DNA from: Candidatus Omnitrophota bacterium
Lineage (GTDB): Bacteria; Omnitrophota; Gorgyraeia; JAGLLT01
Length of the DNA stretch: 6,556 nucleotides
Assembly (NCBI GenBank): GCA_030630095.1
Contig: DAOVNW010000056.1
Location: 1 to 6,556, forward strand
Reading direction: 5' to 3'
Shown: piece by piece, positions 1 to 6,363 of the stretch
How the letters are laid out: every line of letters starts with the position of its first letter
Position numbering within the stretch: the stretch's first letter is position 1
Position numbers and translations under genes: made by a program
Notes under the pieces: generated by a model
Seen by the model: only the letters and a program-made list of their open reading frames with translations
Database searches by the model: none
Told to the model about the DNA's origin: nothing

Positions 1-39
1 CAGCTCAAATTCAAGAAAAATAATATTTCGAGCGGGGCC
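1..39. other. Upstream stretch with no supported gene
   Basis: This short AT-rich stretch precedes the first promoter. It is too short to show whether it is the end of an upstream gene or pure intergenic DNA. No RNA gene, terminator hairpin or repeat can be supported in it. Confidence 0.4.
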
Positions 40-68
40 TTGACAAAATTGATATGGTATGTTAATAT
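40..68 (+). promoter_or_regulatory. Sigma70-type promoter of the marR-OMF-RND operon
   Basis: A perfect TTGACA -35 hexamer at 40-45 is followed, after a 17-base spacer, by TAATAT at 63-68, which matches 4 of 6 positions of the TATAAT consensus. Transcription would start near 75, about 20 bases before the regulator's start codon, giving a short leader with the ribosome site AGGAG at 87-91. It is the only clear promoter ahead of the three efflux genes, so it probably drives all of them. The hexamers and spacing are seen directly; promoter activity is inferred. Confidence 0.7.
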
Positions 69-78
69 TTAGGCATAC
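57..78. promoter_or_regulatory. Inverted repeat over the -10 box, probable MarR operator
   Basis: GTATG at 57-61 is mirrored by CATAC at 74-78 around an AT-rich 12-base centre, a 22-base dyad. It spans the -10 hexamer (63-68) and the expected transcription start. MarR dimers usually bind dyads of roughly this size inside their own promoters and block RNA polymerase, so position and symmetry fit an autorepression site. The arms are only 5 bases long and the centre is not symmetric, so the exact operator boundary is uncertain. Confidence 0.5.
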
Positions 79-97
79 TAACTATTAGGAGAGATAA

Positions 98-535
98 ATG
101 AATTCCAATGTTAAGCAGGTAGCTCAGGAAATGGTTCTTCTGTATATGAAACTAATGCGCAGCCTTAAGGACCGAAAATTATCGCGCCTGAATTTATCAG
201 CCTCACAGATTGTTATTCTGCTTACCTTAAGCGATCTTAAAACCTGTAAGGTCGGCGAGCTTGCGCGGGAAAAAGGAGTGTCTGTACCGACCGCGACCGG
301 TGTGATTGAGCGTCTGAGAAAGGGCGGATACGTCAGCCGCCAACGAAGTAAAACCGACAGAAGAGAGGTGATTGTTAAGCTGACAGTCAAAGGAGAAAAG
401 GCTGTAACTGTTATCCTCCAGATAGTAAGAAGAAAATGGGAAGAGCTCGCCCTATGCTTATCGGAGGGAGAGCGTAAGTCGTATATTAAGATTTTGAAGA
501 AACTGGTCAAAGTGATTGAAGATAAAAAAGCATAA
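98..535 (+). CDS. MarR-family winged helix-turn-helix transcriptional regulator
   Basis: The 145-residue product has the length and layout of MarR regulators. A first helix (about 3-25) and a long C-terminal helical part (about 98-143) should form the dimer interface. They flank a winged helix-turn-helix at about 33-96. The helix-turn-helix is visible around residues 50-75 (GELAREKGVSVPTATGVIERL), where the Ser/Thr-rich start of the recognition helix and the following LRKGGYVSR are typical. The wing carries the family signature Asp86-Arg87-Arg88, followed by the beta strand VIVKLTV and then KGE. The start codon has a good ribosome site (AGGAG at 87-91, 6 bases upstream). It is the first gene of the operon, and an inverted repeat overlaps its promoter, so I infer that it represses itself and the downstream efflux genes until a ligand or oxidant relieves it. 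The ligand cannot be read from the sequence. There is one Cys in the DNA-binding domain (Cys50) and one in the C-terminal part (Cys120), but no clear redox-sensor pattern. Confidence 0.93.
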   Translation: MNSNVKQVAQEMVLLYMKLMRSLKDRKLSRLNLSASQIVILLTLSDLKTCKVGELAREKGVSVPTATGVIERLRKGGYVSRQRSKTDRREVIVKLTVKGEKAVTVILQIVRRKWEELALCLSEGERKSYIKILKKLVKVIEDKKA

Positions 536-571
536 GGAGCCCGGCGCTTTTTAAACAGGTTAACTCAGAAA

Positions 572-2059
572 ATGAAAATTACAAAATCTTTTTTTATCCT
601 TATAGTTCTATATTTAACGGGTTCGGTTTTATGCGCCTGCCGGCTTGAAGCGGAAGAGGCCGCTATTTCTTTAGACCGCGATGAAGTTATGCGGCTTGCT
701 GTAGAAAGCAACCTGGATATTAAGCTTGCCAGAATTGACGCGGAATATGTATATACGGATCTGGATGACGCGAAGAGTGTATTTGATGCTATAATTTCGG
801 CAGGAGCTGATTATGAGGACAATTCTTTAAAAACAACCTCGTCCTTTCTGGGCAGTAACTCCCATACCGCCAACTATAATTTCGGCGTTTCTAAAAAACT
901 GGGGAGCGGCGCGACTGTCGGCCTTGATTTTACAAATAAGAGAAGCGCCGCGGACTCCGCCTTTGTAACTCTTAATCCATCCCATGAGTCGGCGGTGGAG
1001 TTGAGTGTAAAACAGCCTATAGGTAAAAACCTTTTTGGCTTAGCTGACCGCGGAGATGTAGAAGTCGCGATGTTAAATGCCGAGCAGGCAGACCTCCTGT
1101 GCCTGGATAAAATTGAACAGGCTCTTGCTCAAGCTGAGGTAGAGTACTGGAATATCGTTTTTAACTGCCGGGTTGTAGAGTTGAAAAAGCGAATGCTTGA
1201 TAAAGCGGAGTTTTTGTATGAAGTTTACAGCGACCGCTTCTCTCGCGGTACAGCTGAAAAATCCGACCTTTTTGCCAATAAGGCCAACGTAAATATCCGA
1301 AGAATTGACCTCCGGGAGGCTGAAAATGATGTACTTAACGCCTCAAATCTTCTTAAATTAAGCCTGAACATAAATTCCGCCTCTTCTCTTATGCCGCGGG
1401 ATACAATCGAAGTCTTGCCTCAAAAGACGGAGTTGATACCTAATATGAAGCAGGCAATAAACTCAAGGCGCGACTATCTGGCAGTTGTTAAAGAGGTAGA
1501 AGCGCAAAAGATAGAAGTGACTGTAAAAAAGAACAATCTCTGGCCGGAGATAGATTTAGTTGCCTCCCTTAAAAGAAACGGTATTGACGGCGGCGGCCGT
1601 GAAGCAATCAGGGACGTATTTGATGAGAATAACTCTGATTATTATTTTGGAGTTAATATCAGCCTGCCTCTTGAAAATAGAAAGGCGGAATCTCAATATA
1701 AAAAAGCTCAGCTTTTAAAGAAAAAGGCGCTTATTAGCCTTAAAAAGTTGGAGCTTGCTATTGTGGGTGAATTAGATAATAAGGTAAGGGGGGTCAATCT
1801 TGACGCCGAGAAAATAGAAAAGTGGAGCAAAGTTGTTAAGCTTGAGCAGGCAAAGCTTGATGAAGAGCAAAAAAGGGTTATGTACGGCCGTTCAAGTTCC
1901 GATATGCTTATAAGGTTTCAAAATGATTTACTAAGCGCCCAGTTAAATCTTGCCCGGGCTTACTTTGAATACCGCCTTTCAAAGGTAGAGCTTGGACTGG
2001 CCAAGAATACAATACTTGCCAATCTTTCCCATCAAGGCATAATAGCCGTAAATGACTAA
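572..2059 (+). CDS. TolC/OprM-type outer-membrane efflux factor (OEP family)
   Basis: The 495-residue product matches the outer-membrane factor family, whose trimers form the exit duct of tripartite pumps. An export signal occupies about residues 1-23 (positive start, then FFILIVLYLTGSVL). The family's two-fold repeat is visible: helical parts at about 35-75, 160-268 and 290-320, and 370-485. Two beta segments at about 75-150 and 325-367 would form the membrane barrel; the second (NNLWPEIDLVASL ... YYFGVNISLPL) is very characteristic. RFSRGTAEKSDLF at 222-234 is another common signature. The signal ends in Leu-Cys-Ala-Cys (20-23), so it could be a lipoprotein with Cys23 acylated, as in OprM, or be cut by signal peptidase I after Ala27. 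The ATG at 572 is the first possible start after the in-frame stop of the regulator gene, 36 bases earlier. Its ribosome site is weak (AGG at 557-559, 12 bases away), which suggests low or coupled translation. It presumably serves the RND pump encoded 14 bases downstream. Confidence 0.92.
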   Translation: MKITKSFFILIVLYLTGSVLCACRLEAEEAAISLDRDEVMRLAVESNLDIKLARIDAEYVYTDLDDAKSVFDAIISAGADYEDNSLKTTSSFLGSNSHTANYNFGVSKKLGSGATVGLDFTNKRSAADSAFVTLNPSHESAVELSVKQPIGKNLFGLADRGDVEVAMLNAEQADLLCLDKIEQALAQAEVEYWNIVFNCRVVELKKRMLDKAEFLYEVYSDRFSRGTAEKSDLFANKANVNIRRIDLREAENDVLNASNLLKLSLNINSASSLMPRDTIEVLPQKTELIPNMKQAINSRRDYLAVVKEVEAQKIEVTVKKNNLWPEIDLVASLKRNGIDGGGREAIRDVFDENNSDYYFGVNISLPLENRKAESQYKKAQLLKKKALISLKKLELAIVGELDNKVRGVNLDAEKIEKWSKVVKLEQAKLDEEQKRVMYGRSSSDMLIRFQNDLLSAQLNLARAYFEYRLSKVELGLAKNTILANLSHQGIIAVND

Positions 2060-2073
2060 AGAGTACTTTTAAA

Positions 2074-5000
2074 ATGAAAATTTCAGAATTTTCAGTTAAA
2101 CATTCACTGCTTGTAAATTTAATATCGCTTTTTATACTTATAGCCGGATTCGCGACAATTTTCGTTTATCAGATCAGGAGAGAGGCGTTTCCTGAAGTAT
2201 CTTTTGACGTGGTTGTAGTTCGCGCCTTCTATGCGGGCGCCTCGCCGGCTGAGGTGGAAAAACTCGTAACTGTTCCCATTGAAAAGGAGCTAAAAGGCAT
2301 TGATGGGATTGAAGAGATGGCCTCAACTTCAATTGACAACCTTTCAACAATTCAATTGGAGCTCAGCCAGGATCTTAAAGATAAGGATAAGGTGGTCGAT
2401 GAAATACGGCAGGCGGTAGACAGGATCAGGAATCTGCCGGATGATGTGGAAAAACCCGTTGTAACTGAAATTACCTCAGGGGAAATTCCCATTATAAAAG
2501 TAGCCTTAAGCGGCGATTTAACGGAGTTTCAGCTGCAGGAGTATGCCGAAAGGCTGGAGGATAGGCTTGAGGACATTGAAGGAGTATCTTCAATTTCCCG
2601 CCAGGGTTGGCGTGATCCCGAGGTATGGGTAGAGGTGGACCCTGATAAATTGAGGGAGTTTCATTTGAGCCTCAAGGAGATAATGGCCGCTCTCAAGAGA
2701 CGCAATATGAGTATTCCCGCGGGAAAAATGCGGGGTGAGAAAGAAATTGTCATTCGGACTACGGGAGAATTTCATACTGTAGAAGAAATAGAAAACGTAA
2801 TTATACGCGCTAATGATATGGGTAACTGGCTGCGGATAAAGGATGTTGCCGCCGTTAGATTTTATTTTGAGGATGAAGAGGTTATAAACAAGAGTTCCGG
2901 TACCAGGTCGATAATGCTTACTGTTATCAAGAGATCCAGCGGTGATACGATAAACATTGTAGACGACGTTAAAAAGCAAACCGCCGGTTTTGTTCAAAAT
3001 GCCCCTAAAAACTTAGAGATTAATTACATAAACGATATCTCGTATTATATACGGCGAAGATTGGGTGTATTAAGAAATAACGGCATTATCGGGTTCGCCC
3101 TGGTGATTTGCGTCCTGGTGTTTTTTTTGCATCACAGAACGGCCTTTTTAACCGCCTTGGGGATTCCTATTGCTTTTGGCGCCACCCTGGCCATTATGGG
3201 TTACTTTGATATAAGTGTTAACCTGATTACAATGTTTGGCCTTATTATAGTCCTGGGTATGCTGGTAGATGACGGTATCATTGTAGCTGAAAACTGCTCT
3301 CGCTATCTGGAGGCGGGGATGGATCCGCGCGCCTCAGCCATAAAGGGCACAGAGGAAGTTTTGAAACCTGTCATAACCGCTGTTTTGACAACTATGGCCG
3401 CCTTCGCGCCCCTCTTATTCCTGCCCGGCATAATGGGTAAATTTATCAAAGGCATCCCCATAGTCGTTATTATTGCTTTATGCGCTTCGCTTCTTGAGGC
3501 CTTGATTATTCTACCTTCTCATTTTGCCGATTTTGTAAAGCGGCCGCGCGCCAAAAAGCAGGGTGGAAAATCCGGCATGGAGCTTTCTCACGTTAAATGG
3601 TTGGTGAAGTTTTACACCCGATTGTTGAATAGGGCCTTAAATAGACGCTACTGGGTTATCTTTGGCTTAGTTATTGTTCTTTTAGGCACCTTTACCCTGG
3701 CAAAAAAGATGGACTTTGTTCTTTTTGGCTCAGAAGAGGCCATAGAGCAGTTTTATATAAGAGCCGAAGCGCCTGTAGGGACAAATTTATATACAACTAA
3801 TGAGCTTGTCGGACAAATAGAAAAAGAAGTCGCCGCTTTACCGGATACCCAGCTTGAGTCTTACACGACTCAGGTAGGTATGATGGGGATGGGCTGGATG
3901 TTTGATGAGTACGGCAAGCAGGGAAGCCACGTAGCTCAGGTAACGGTTAATCTGACACCTTTTAATTACAGAGATAAAACAGTGTCTGAGATTATTGAGA
4001 ATTTAAGAAGCGGATTAAAAGATGTCAGTGGTTTTGAAAAGGTGTATTTTGAAAAAGAAAAAGAGGGCCCGCCGGTAGGGAAAGCTGTTGCCGTTGAAAT
4101 AAGAGGTGAGGATTTCGCGGTATTAGAGGATATTGCCGATGAGGTATCAGCTTATCTGGCAGGTATAAAAGGTGTCTCGGATGTCGCTTCAAGTTATGAA
4201 GCCGGCAGGAGTGAGACGCGGGTTTTAGTTGATGAAAAAATGGCAAGCAGTTCATCTTTGTCAATAGAGGAGATTGCTTCATCCATTAGATATGCCTTTA
4301 AGGGAGGAGTAGCTACCTCCATTAAGCCTACCAAGGCGGAAGAGGAGATTGACGTTCTGGTGCGTTTCCCCGAAGAGATACGCAATAAAGAAGTCACCTT
4401 TGAAAAAATAGTTATTCCCAATAAATATGGCCACCTTGTTCCGCTAAAAAAAGTGGCGCGTCTGGAGCAAGGGACAGCCTCCGCGTCTATAACCCACTTA
4501 GACGGACGCAGGGTAATTACGGTAAGGGCTGACGTTGATAATAAGCATACCACTTCTATAAAAGTCAATAAACTTTTAGCCGCTAAGTTTAAGGATATTC
4601 CCCGCAAGTATCCTGACTATAAGATAGAGTACGGAGGAGAGCAAAAAGAAAATATTGAGACAGCAAGGAGCTTTCTAATTGCTTTTGGCCTGGCTATGTT
4701 TCTTATCTTTATGATTTTAGCCGCCTCATTTAATTCGTTGGTTCAACCTTTTGTGATAATGATGGCTATTCCTTTTGGCATTATAGGGGTAATTTGGGCT
4801 TTCTTTTTTCATGGCCTACCCCTGGGATTCTTCGCGATGATGGGTGTAGTCGGCCTGACCGGCATAGTTGTTAACGACTCTATCGTCCTGGTTGAATTTA
4901 TAAACGGCCTGCGCCGAAAAGGCATTGATAGGCGCGATTCCATTATTAAGGGGGGCCAGTTAAGGCTAAGGCCAGTCATACTTACCACCATTACCACCAG

Positions 5001-5226
5001 CTTCGGCTTAGTCCCCACAGCATACTGCATCGGAGGAGGCGACCCCTTTCTCAAACCCCTGGCCCTGGCCATTGTCTGGGGCATAGTTTGCGCTACAGCG
5101 CTTACTTTGATTGTCCTACCCTGCATCTACGCCATCATAGACGACATCGCGCTAAAGTTCATCGGCCATTCAACTATCAAGAAAAACGGCAATAATGCTT
5201 CTCATGCAACATCCTCTTTTTCTTGA
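2074..5226 (+). CDS. RND-superfamily efflux permease (AcrB-like, HAE type)
   Basis: This 1050-residue inner-membrane protein has the full size and plan of RND pumps, which export substrates from the periplasm or membrane using the proton gradient. TM1 is at about 10-32. A large periplasmic porter loop follows (33-330), then TM2-TM6 (about 335-482), TM7 (525-543), a second porter loop (545-862) and TM8-TM12 (866-1020). TM4 carries GMLVDDGIIVAEN with the proton-relay pair Asp399-Asp400, as in AcrB, rather than the single-Asp pattern of metal pumps (CusA/CzcA). This favours the hydrophobe/amphiphile class. In TM10 the position of AcrB Lys940 appears to be Asn934, followed by Asp935 (GIVVNDSIVLVEF). 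Other family marks are FPEVSFDVVVVRAFYAGASPAE (39-60), GPPVGK (665-670) and RLRPVILTT (964-972). The gene is intact and starts 14 bases after the outer-membrane factor gene, with only a weak ribosome site (AGAG at 2060-2063). No adaptor gene is adjacent. The substrate cannot be predicted; a drug, lipid or other amphiphile is possible. Confidence 0.95.
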   Translation: MKISEFSVKHSLLVNLISLFILIAGFATIFVYQIRREAFPEVSFDVVVVRAFYAGASPAEVEKLVTVPIEKELKGIDGIEEMASTSIDNLSTIQLELSQDLKDKDKVVDEIRQAVDRIRNLPDDVEKPVVTEITSGEIPIIKVALSGDLTEFQLQEYAERLEDRLEDIEGVSSISRQGWRDPEVWVEVDPDKLREFHLSLKEIMAALKRRNMSIPAGKMRGEKEIVIRTTGEFHTVEEIENVIIRANDMGNWLRIKDVAAVRFYFEDEEVINKSSGTRSIMLTVIKRSSGDTINIVDDVKKQTAGFVQNAPKNLEINYINDISYYIRRRLGVLRNNGIIGFALVICVLVFFLHHRTAFLTALGIPIAFGATLAIMGYFDISVNLITMFGLIIVLGMLVDDGIIVAENCSRYLEAGMDPRASAIKGTEEVLKPVITAVLTTMAAFAPLLFLPGIMGKFIKGIPIVVIIALCASLLEALIILPSHFADFVKRPRAKKQGGKSGMELSHVKWLVKFYTRLLNRALNRRYWVIFGLVIVLLGTFTLAKKMDFVLFGSEEAIEQFYIRAEAPVGTNLYTTNELVGQIEKEVAALPDTQLESYTTQVGMMGMGWMFDEYGKQGSHVAQVTVNLTPFNYRDKTVSEIIENLRSGLKDVSGFEKVYFEKEKEGPPVGKAVAVEIRGEDFAVLEDIADEVSAYLAGIKGVSDVASSYEAGRSETRVLVDEKMASSSSLSIEEIASSIRYAFKGGVATSIKPTKAEEEIDVLVRFPEEIRNKEVTFEKIVIPNKYGHLVPLKKVARLEQGTASASITHLDGRRVITVRADVDNKHTTSIKVNKLLAAKFKDIPRKYPDYKIEYGGEQKENIETARSFLIAFGLAMFLIFMILAASFNSLVQPFVIMMAIPFGIIGVIWAFFFHGLPLGFFAMMGVVGLTGIVVNDSIVLVEFINGLRRKGIDRRDSIIKGGQLRLRPVILTTITTSFGLVPTAYCIGGGDPFLKPLALAIVWGIVCATALTLIVLPCIYAIIDDIALKFIGHSTIKKNGNNASHATSSFS

Positions 5227-5251
5227 CCTTTCAAATTTATTATGATAGAGT
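5223..5251 (+). promoter_or_regulatory. Possible weak promoter for the downstream gene group
   Basis: TTGACC at 5223-5228 (5 of 6 to the -35 consensus) overlaps the stop codon of the pump gene. It lies 17 bases before TAGAGT at 5246-5251 (4 of 6 to the -10 consensus). An alternative -10, TATGAT at 5241-5246, is a better hexamer but lacks a good -35 at proper distance. I see no terminator hairpin between the pump gene and 5285, so read-through from the efflux operon is also possible. Confidence 0.3.
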
Positions 5252-5284
5252 AAATTAAATTACAGGTTAAATATCTTTCACAAA

Positions 5285-5611
5285 ATGATTAAAGAGTACG
5301 GAAGAGGTTATTATAGGGAAAATCATCGGCGTTACGCGGGAGTGGTGTGTGTTGATGGAAGCCGGCTTTATATTGAAGGCGAAAAAAGTACCGCCGGCAC
5401 TTACGTTCCTTTAGAAAAGATTGTGAAGGTTAGAGCTGTCTCAGGCGGGGTTGAGATAACTGCCAGATTGGCGGCAACTAATGTTTTAAGGGTGATAATT
5501 TCTTTGCCCTCAAGAGCTCTTCGCGTCCTGATTAAAGATATAGTCGGCACTTTGCACCTAAAAAAGAGATTTTTAAGACGGGAATGGAGCGGCGAAGCCG
5601 CCTGGAGATAG
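5285..5611 (+). CDS. Uncharacterised 108-residue protein, possibly a small beta-rich (PH-like) domain
   Basis: I do not recognise this protein. It has no signal peptide and no membrane segment, so it is probably cytoplasmic. It is basic, with many Arg and Lys residues at the start (KEYGRGYYRENHRRY) and the end (LKKRFLRREW). The first three quarters alternate short beta-type strands with turns (about 17-30, 40-52, 54-62, 66-74). An amphipathic helix at about 75-97 follows. A run of strands closed by a C-terminal helix recalls bacterial PH-like domains, but this is only a guess from pattern. It starts 58 bases after the pump gene without a clear Shine-Dalgarno, so the start is less certain. Its stop codon lies 8 bases before the nucleotidyltransferase start, and its last bases sit beside that gene's ribosome site, which implies co-translation. 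The coding call rests on its compact position, codon use like its neighbours and lack of a competing reading frame. Confidence 0.7.
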   Translation: MIKEYGRGYYRENHRRYAGVVCVDGSRLYIEGEKSTAGTYVPLEKIVKVRAVSGGVEITARLAATNVLRVIISLPSRALRVLIKDIVGTLHLKKRFLRREWSGEAAWR

Positions 5612-5615
5612 GAGG
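5610..5615 (+). promoter_or_regulatory. Strong Shine-Dalgarno setting the start of the nucleotidyltransferase gene
   Basis: AGGAGG at 5610-5615, within the purine run GGAGGAGG (5611-5618), precedes the ATG at 5620. It overlaps the TAG stop of the upstream gene. It favours 5620 over the in-frame ATG at 5584, which lies inside the upstream gene and has no comparable site. The 4-base spacing is somewhat short. Confidence 0.7.
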
Positions 5616-5619
5616 AGGT

Positions 5620-6363
5620 ATGCAAAAACTTATTAATCTGGAAAAACTACCGCCCGCGGTATCGGCTAAAATTGAACCTTACCTCAAGGCGTTATTGAGC
5701 CTATACGGGGATGAAGTTATGTCAGTGGTAATATACGGAAGCGCGATTGGGAATGATTTTTCCGCTAAATCGTCTGATATTAACCTGCTGGTTGTTTTCA
5801 GAAAGATGGACTTCAGTTTTTTTAAAAGAGCCTTGAAGGTAATAGATAAAGGTATAAAGCGTAAGATAAGCGCTCCCTTATTTTTAACTGATGAGTACAT
5901 CCTGGCTTCTCTTGATGTCTTTCCGGCTGAATTTTTGGAAATTAAAGAAAATCACATTACAGTCTTCGGCGAAGACCTGATGGGCTCTATAGATATCAAC
6001 GAGTCTAATCTGCGGCTGGAGTGCGAGCAACAGTTAAAAGGTAAGTTGATAAGGGTTAGACAGGCCTATCTGGAGGTAGGATTTAAGGCTAAGGGTATGG
6101 AGGCGTTGTTAAAGGAGTCATTTAAATCTCTTTTACCTGTTTTTAGAAACCTTCTGCGCTTAAAAGGGATAAAACCGCCGGTAGCCAAAGAAGAGATTAT
6201 CGTTGAGCTGTGCCAAGAGTTTGATTTGAACTCTGAGCTTTTCTTTACCATTCTTAAGGACGCGAGGAATGACGAAAGAATCGCGGGCCGTGACGTAGAA
6301 GAGGTTTTAAAAGACTACCTTAATCAGATTGAAAAGCTCACGAAGATTATAGATAAATTATGA
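5620..6363 (+). CDS. Nucleotidyltransferase-fold protein (pol beta/MNT-like) with helical C-terminal domain
   Basis: With the start at 5620 the product has 247 residues. Residues 36-60 show the polymerase-beta-type nucleotidyltransferase core: a strand with the Gly40-Ser41 motif (VVIYGSAIG), a spacer, then Ser52-Asp53-Ile54-Asn55 leading into LLVVF. Active enzymes normally have Asp-x-Asp or Asp-x-Glu here to bind two metal ions, so Asn55 replaces the second carboxylate. A third acidic residue could be Glu104 or Glu107 in the strand AEFLEIKE. Residues about 128-247 are almost entirely helical (for example LRLECEQQLKGKLIRVRQ and a stretch near 158-182), like the helical partner domains of kanamycin-type or MNT nucleotidyltransferases. 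The substrate is unknown. It could transfer a nucleotide to a small molecule, protein or RNA, or be a catalytically dead binder. The gene lies 8 bases after the uncharacterised gene and overlaps the next by 4 bases, so all three are likely co-translated. The fold call is firm; activity is uncertain. Confidence 0.8.
   Translation: MQKLINLEKLPPAVSAKIEPYLKALLSLYGDEVMSVVIYGSAIGNDFSAKSSDINLLVVFRKMDFSFFKRALKVIDKGIKRKISAPLFLTDEYILASLDVFPAEFLEIKENHITVFGEDLMGSIDINESNLRLECEQQLKGKLIRVRQAYLEVGFKAKGMEALLKESFKSLLPVFRNLLRLKGIKPPVAKEEIIVELCQEFDLNSELFFTILKDARNDERIAGRDVEEVLKDYLNQIEKLTKIIDKL

Noticed and set aside
21..70. Identical octamer TAATATTT at 21-28 and 63-70, 42 bases apart
   Set aside because: Four-turn spacing is suggestive of a looped operator, but an AT-only octamer recurs easily by chance and no dyad surrounds the upstream copy.
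124..510. Open frame of 128 codons on the - strand opposite the regulator gene
   Set aside because: It lies wholly inside a clear MarR coding region, its product shows no recognisable family and it has no promoter or ribosome site of its own.
538..553. GC-rich stretch followed by five T residues after the regulator gene, resembling an intrinsic terminator
   Set aside because: Only about three base pairs (AGC with GCT) can form before a mismatch, so there is no stable stem.
2590..2997. Open frame on the - strand inside the pump gene
   Set aside because: It is a mirror of the strongly conserved porter-domain coding sequence, and its predicted protein has no domain-like pattern.
4194..4607. 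Open frames on the - strand within the second porter loop (also 4025-4282 and 4809-5126)
   Set aside because: They are shadows of the intact RND gene, with low-complexity or unstructured products and no start signals.
2074..5226. Heavy-metal (CusA/CzcA) type assignment for the pump
   Set aside because: TM4 carries the Asp-Asp pair typical of hydrophobe/amphiphile pumps and lacks the single-Asp metal-pump pattern.
5227..5284. Possible terminator or small RNA in the gap after the pump gene
   Set aside because: The gap is AT-rich with no hairpin followed by a T run and no recognisable RNA structure.
5584..5619. Longer N-terminal version of the nucleotidyltransferase starting at the ATG at 5584
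   Set aside because: This start lies inside the upstream gene without a good ribosome site, whereas the ATG at 5620 directly follows AGGAGG; the extra 12 residues add nothing to the fold.
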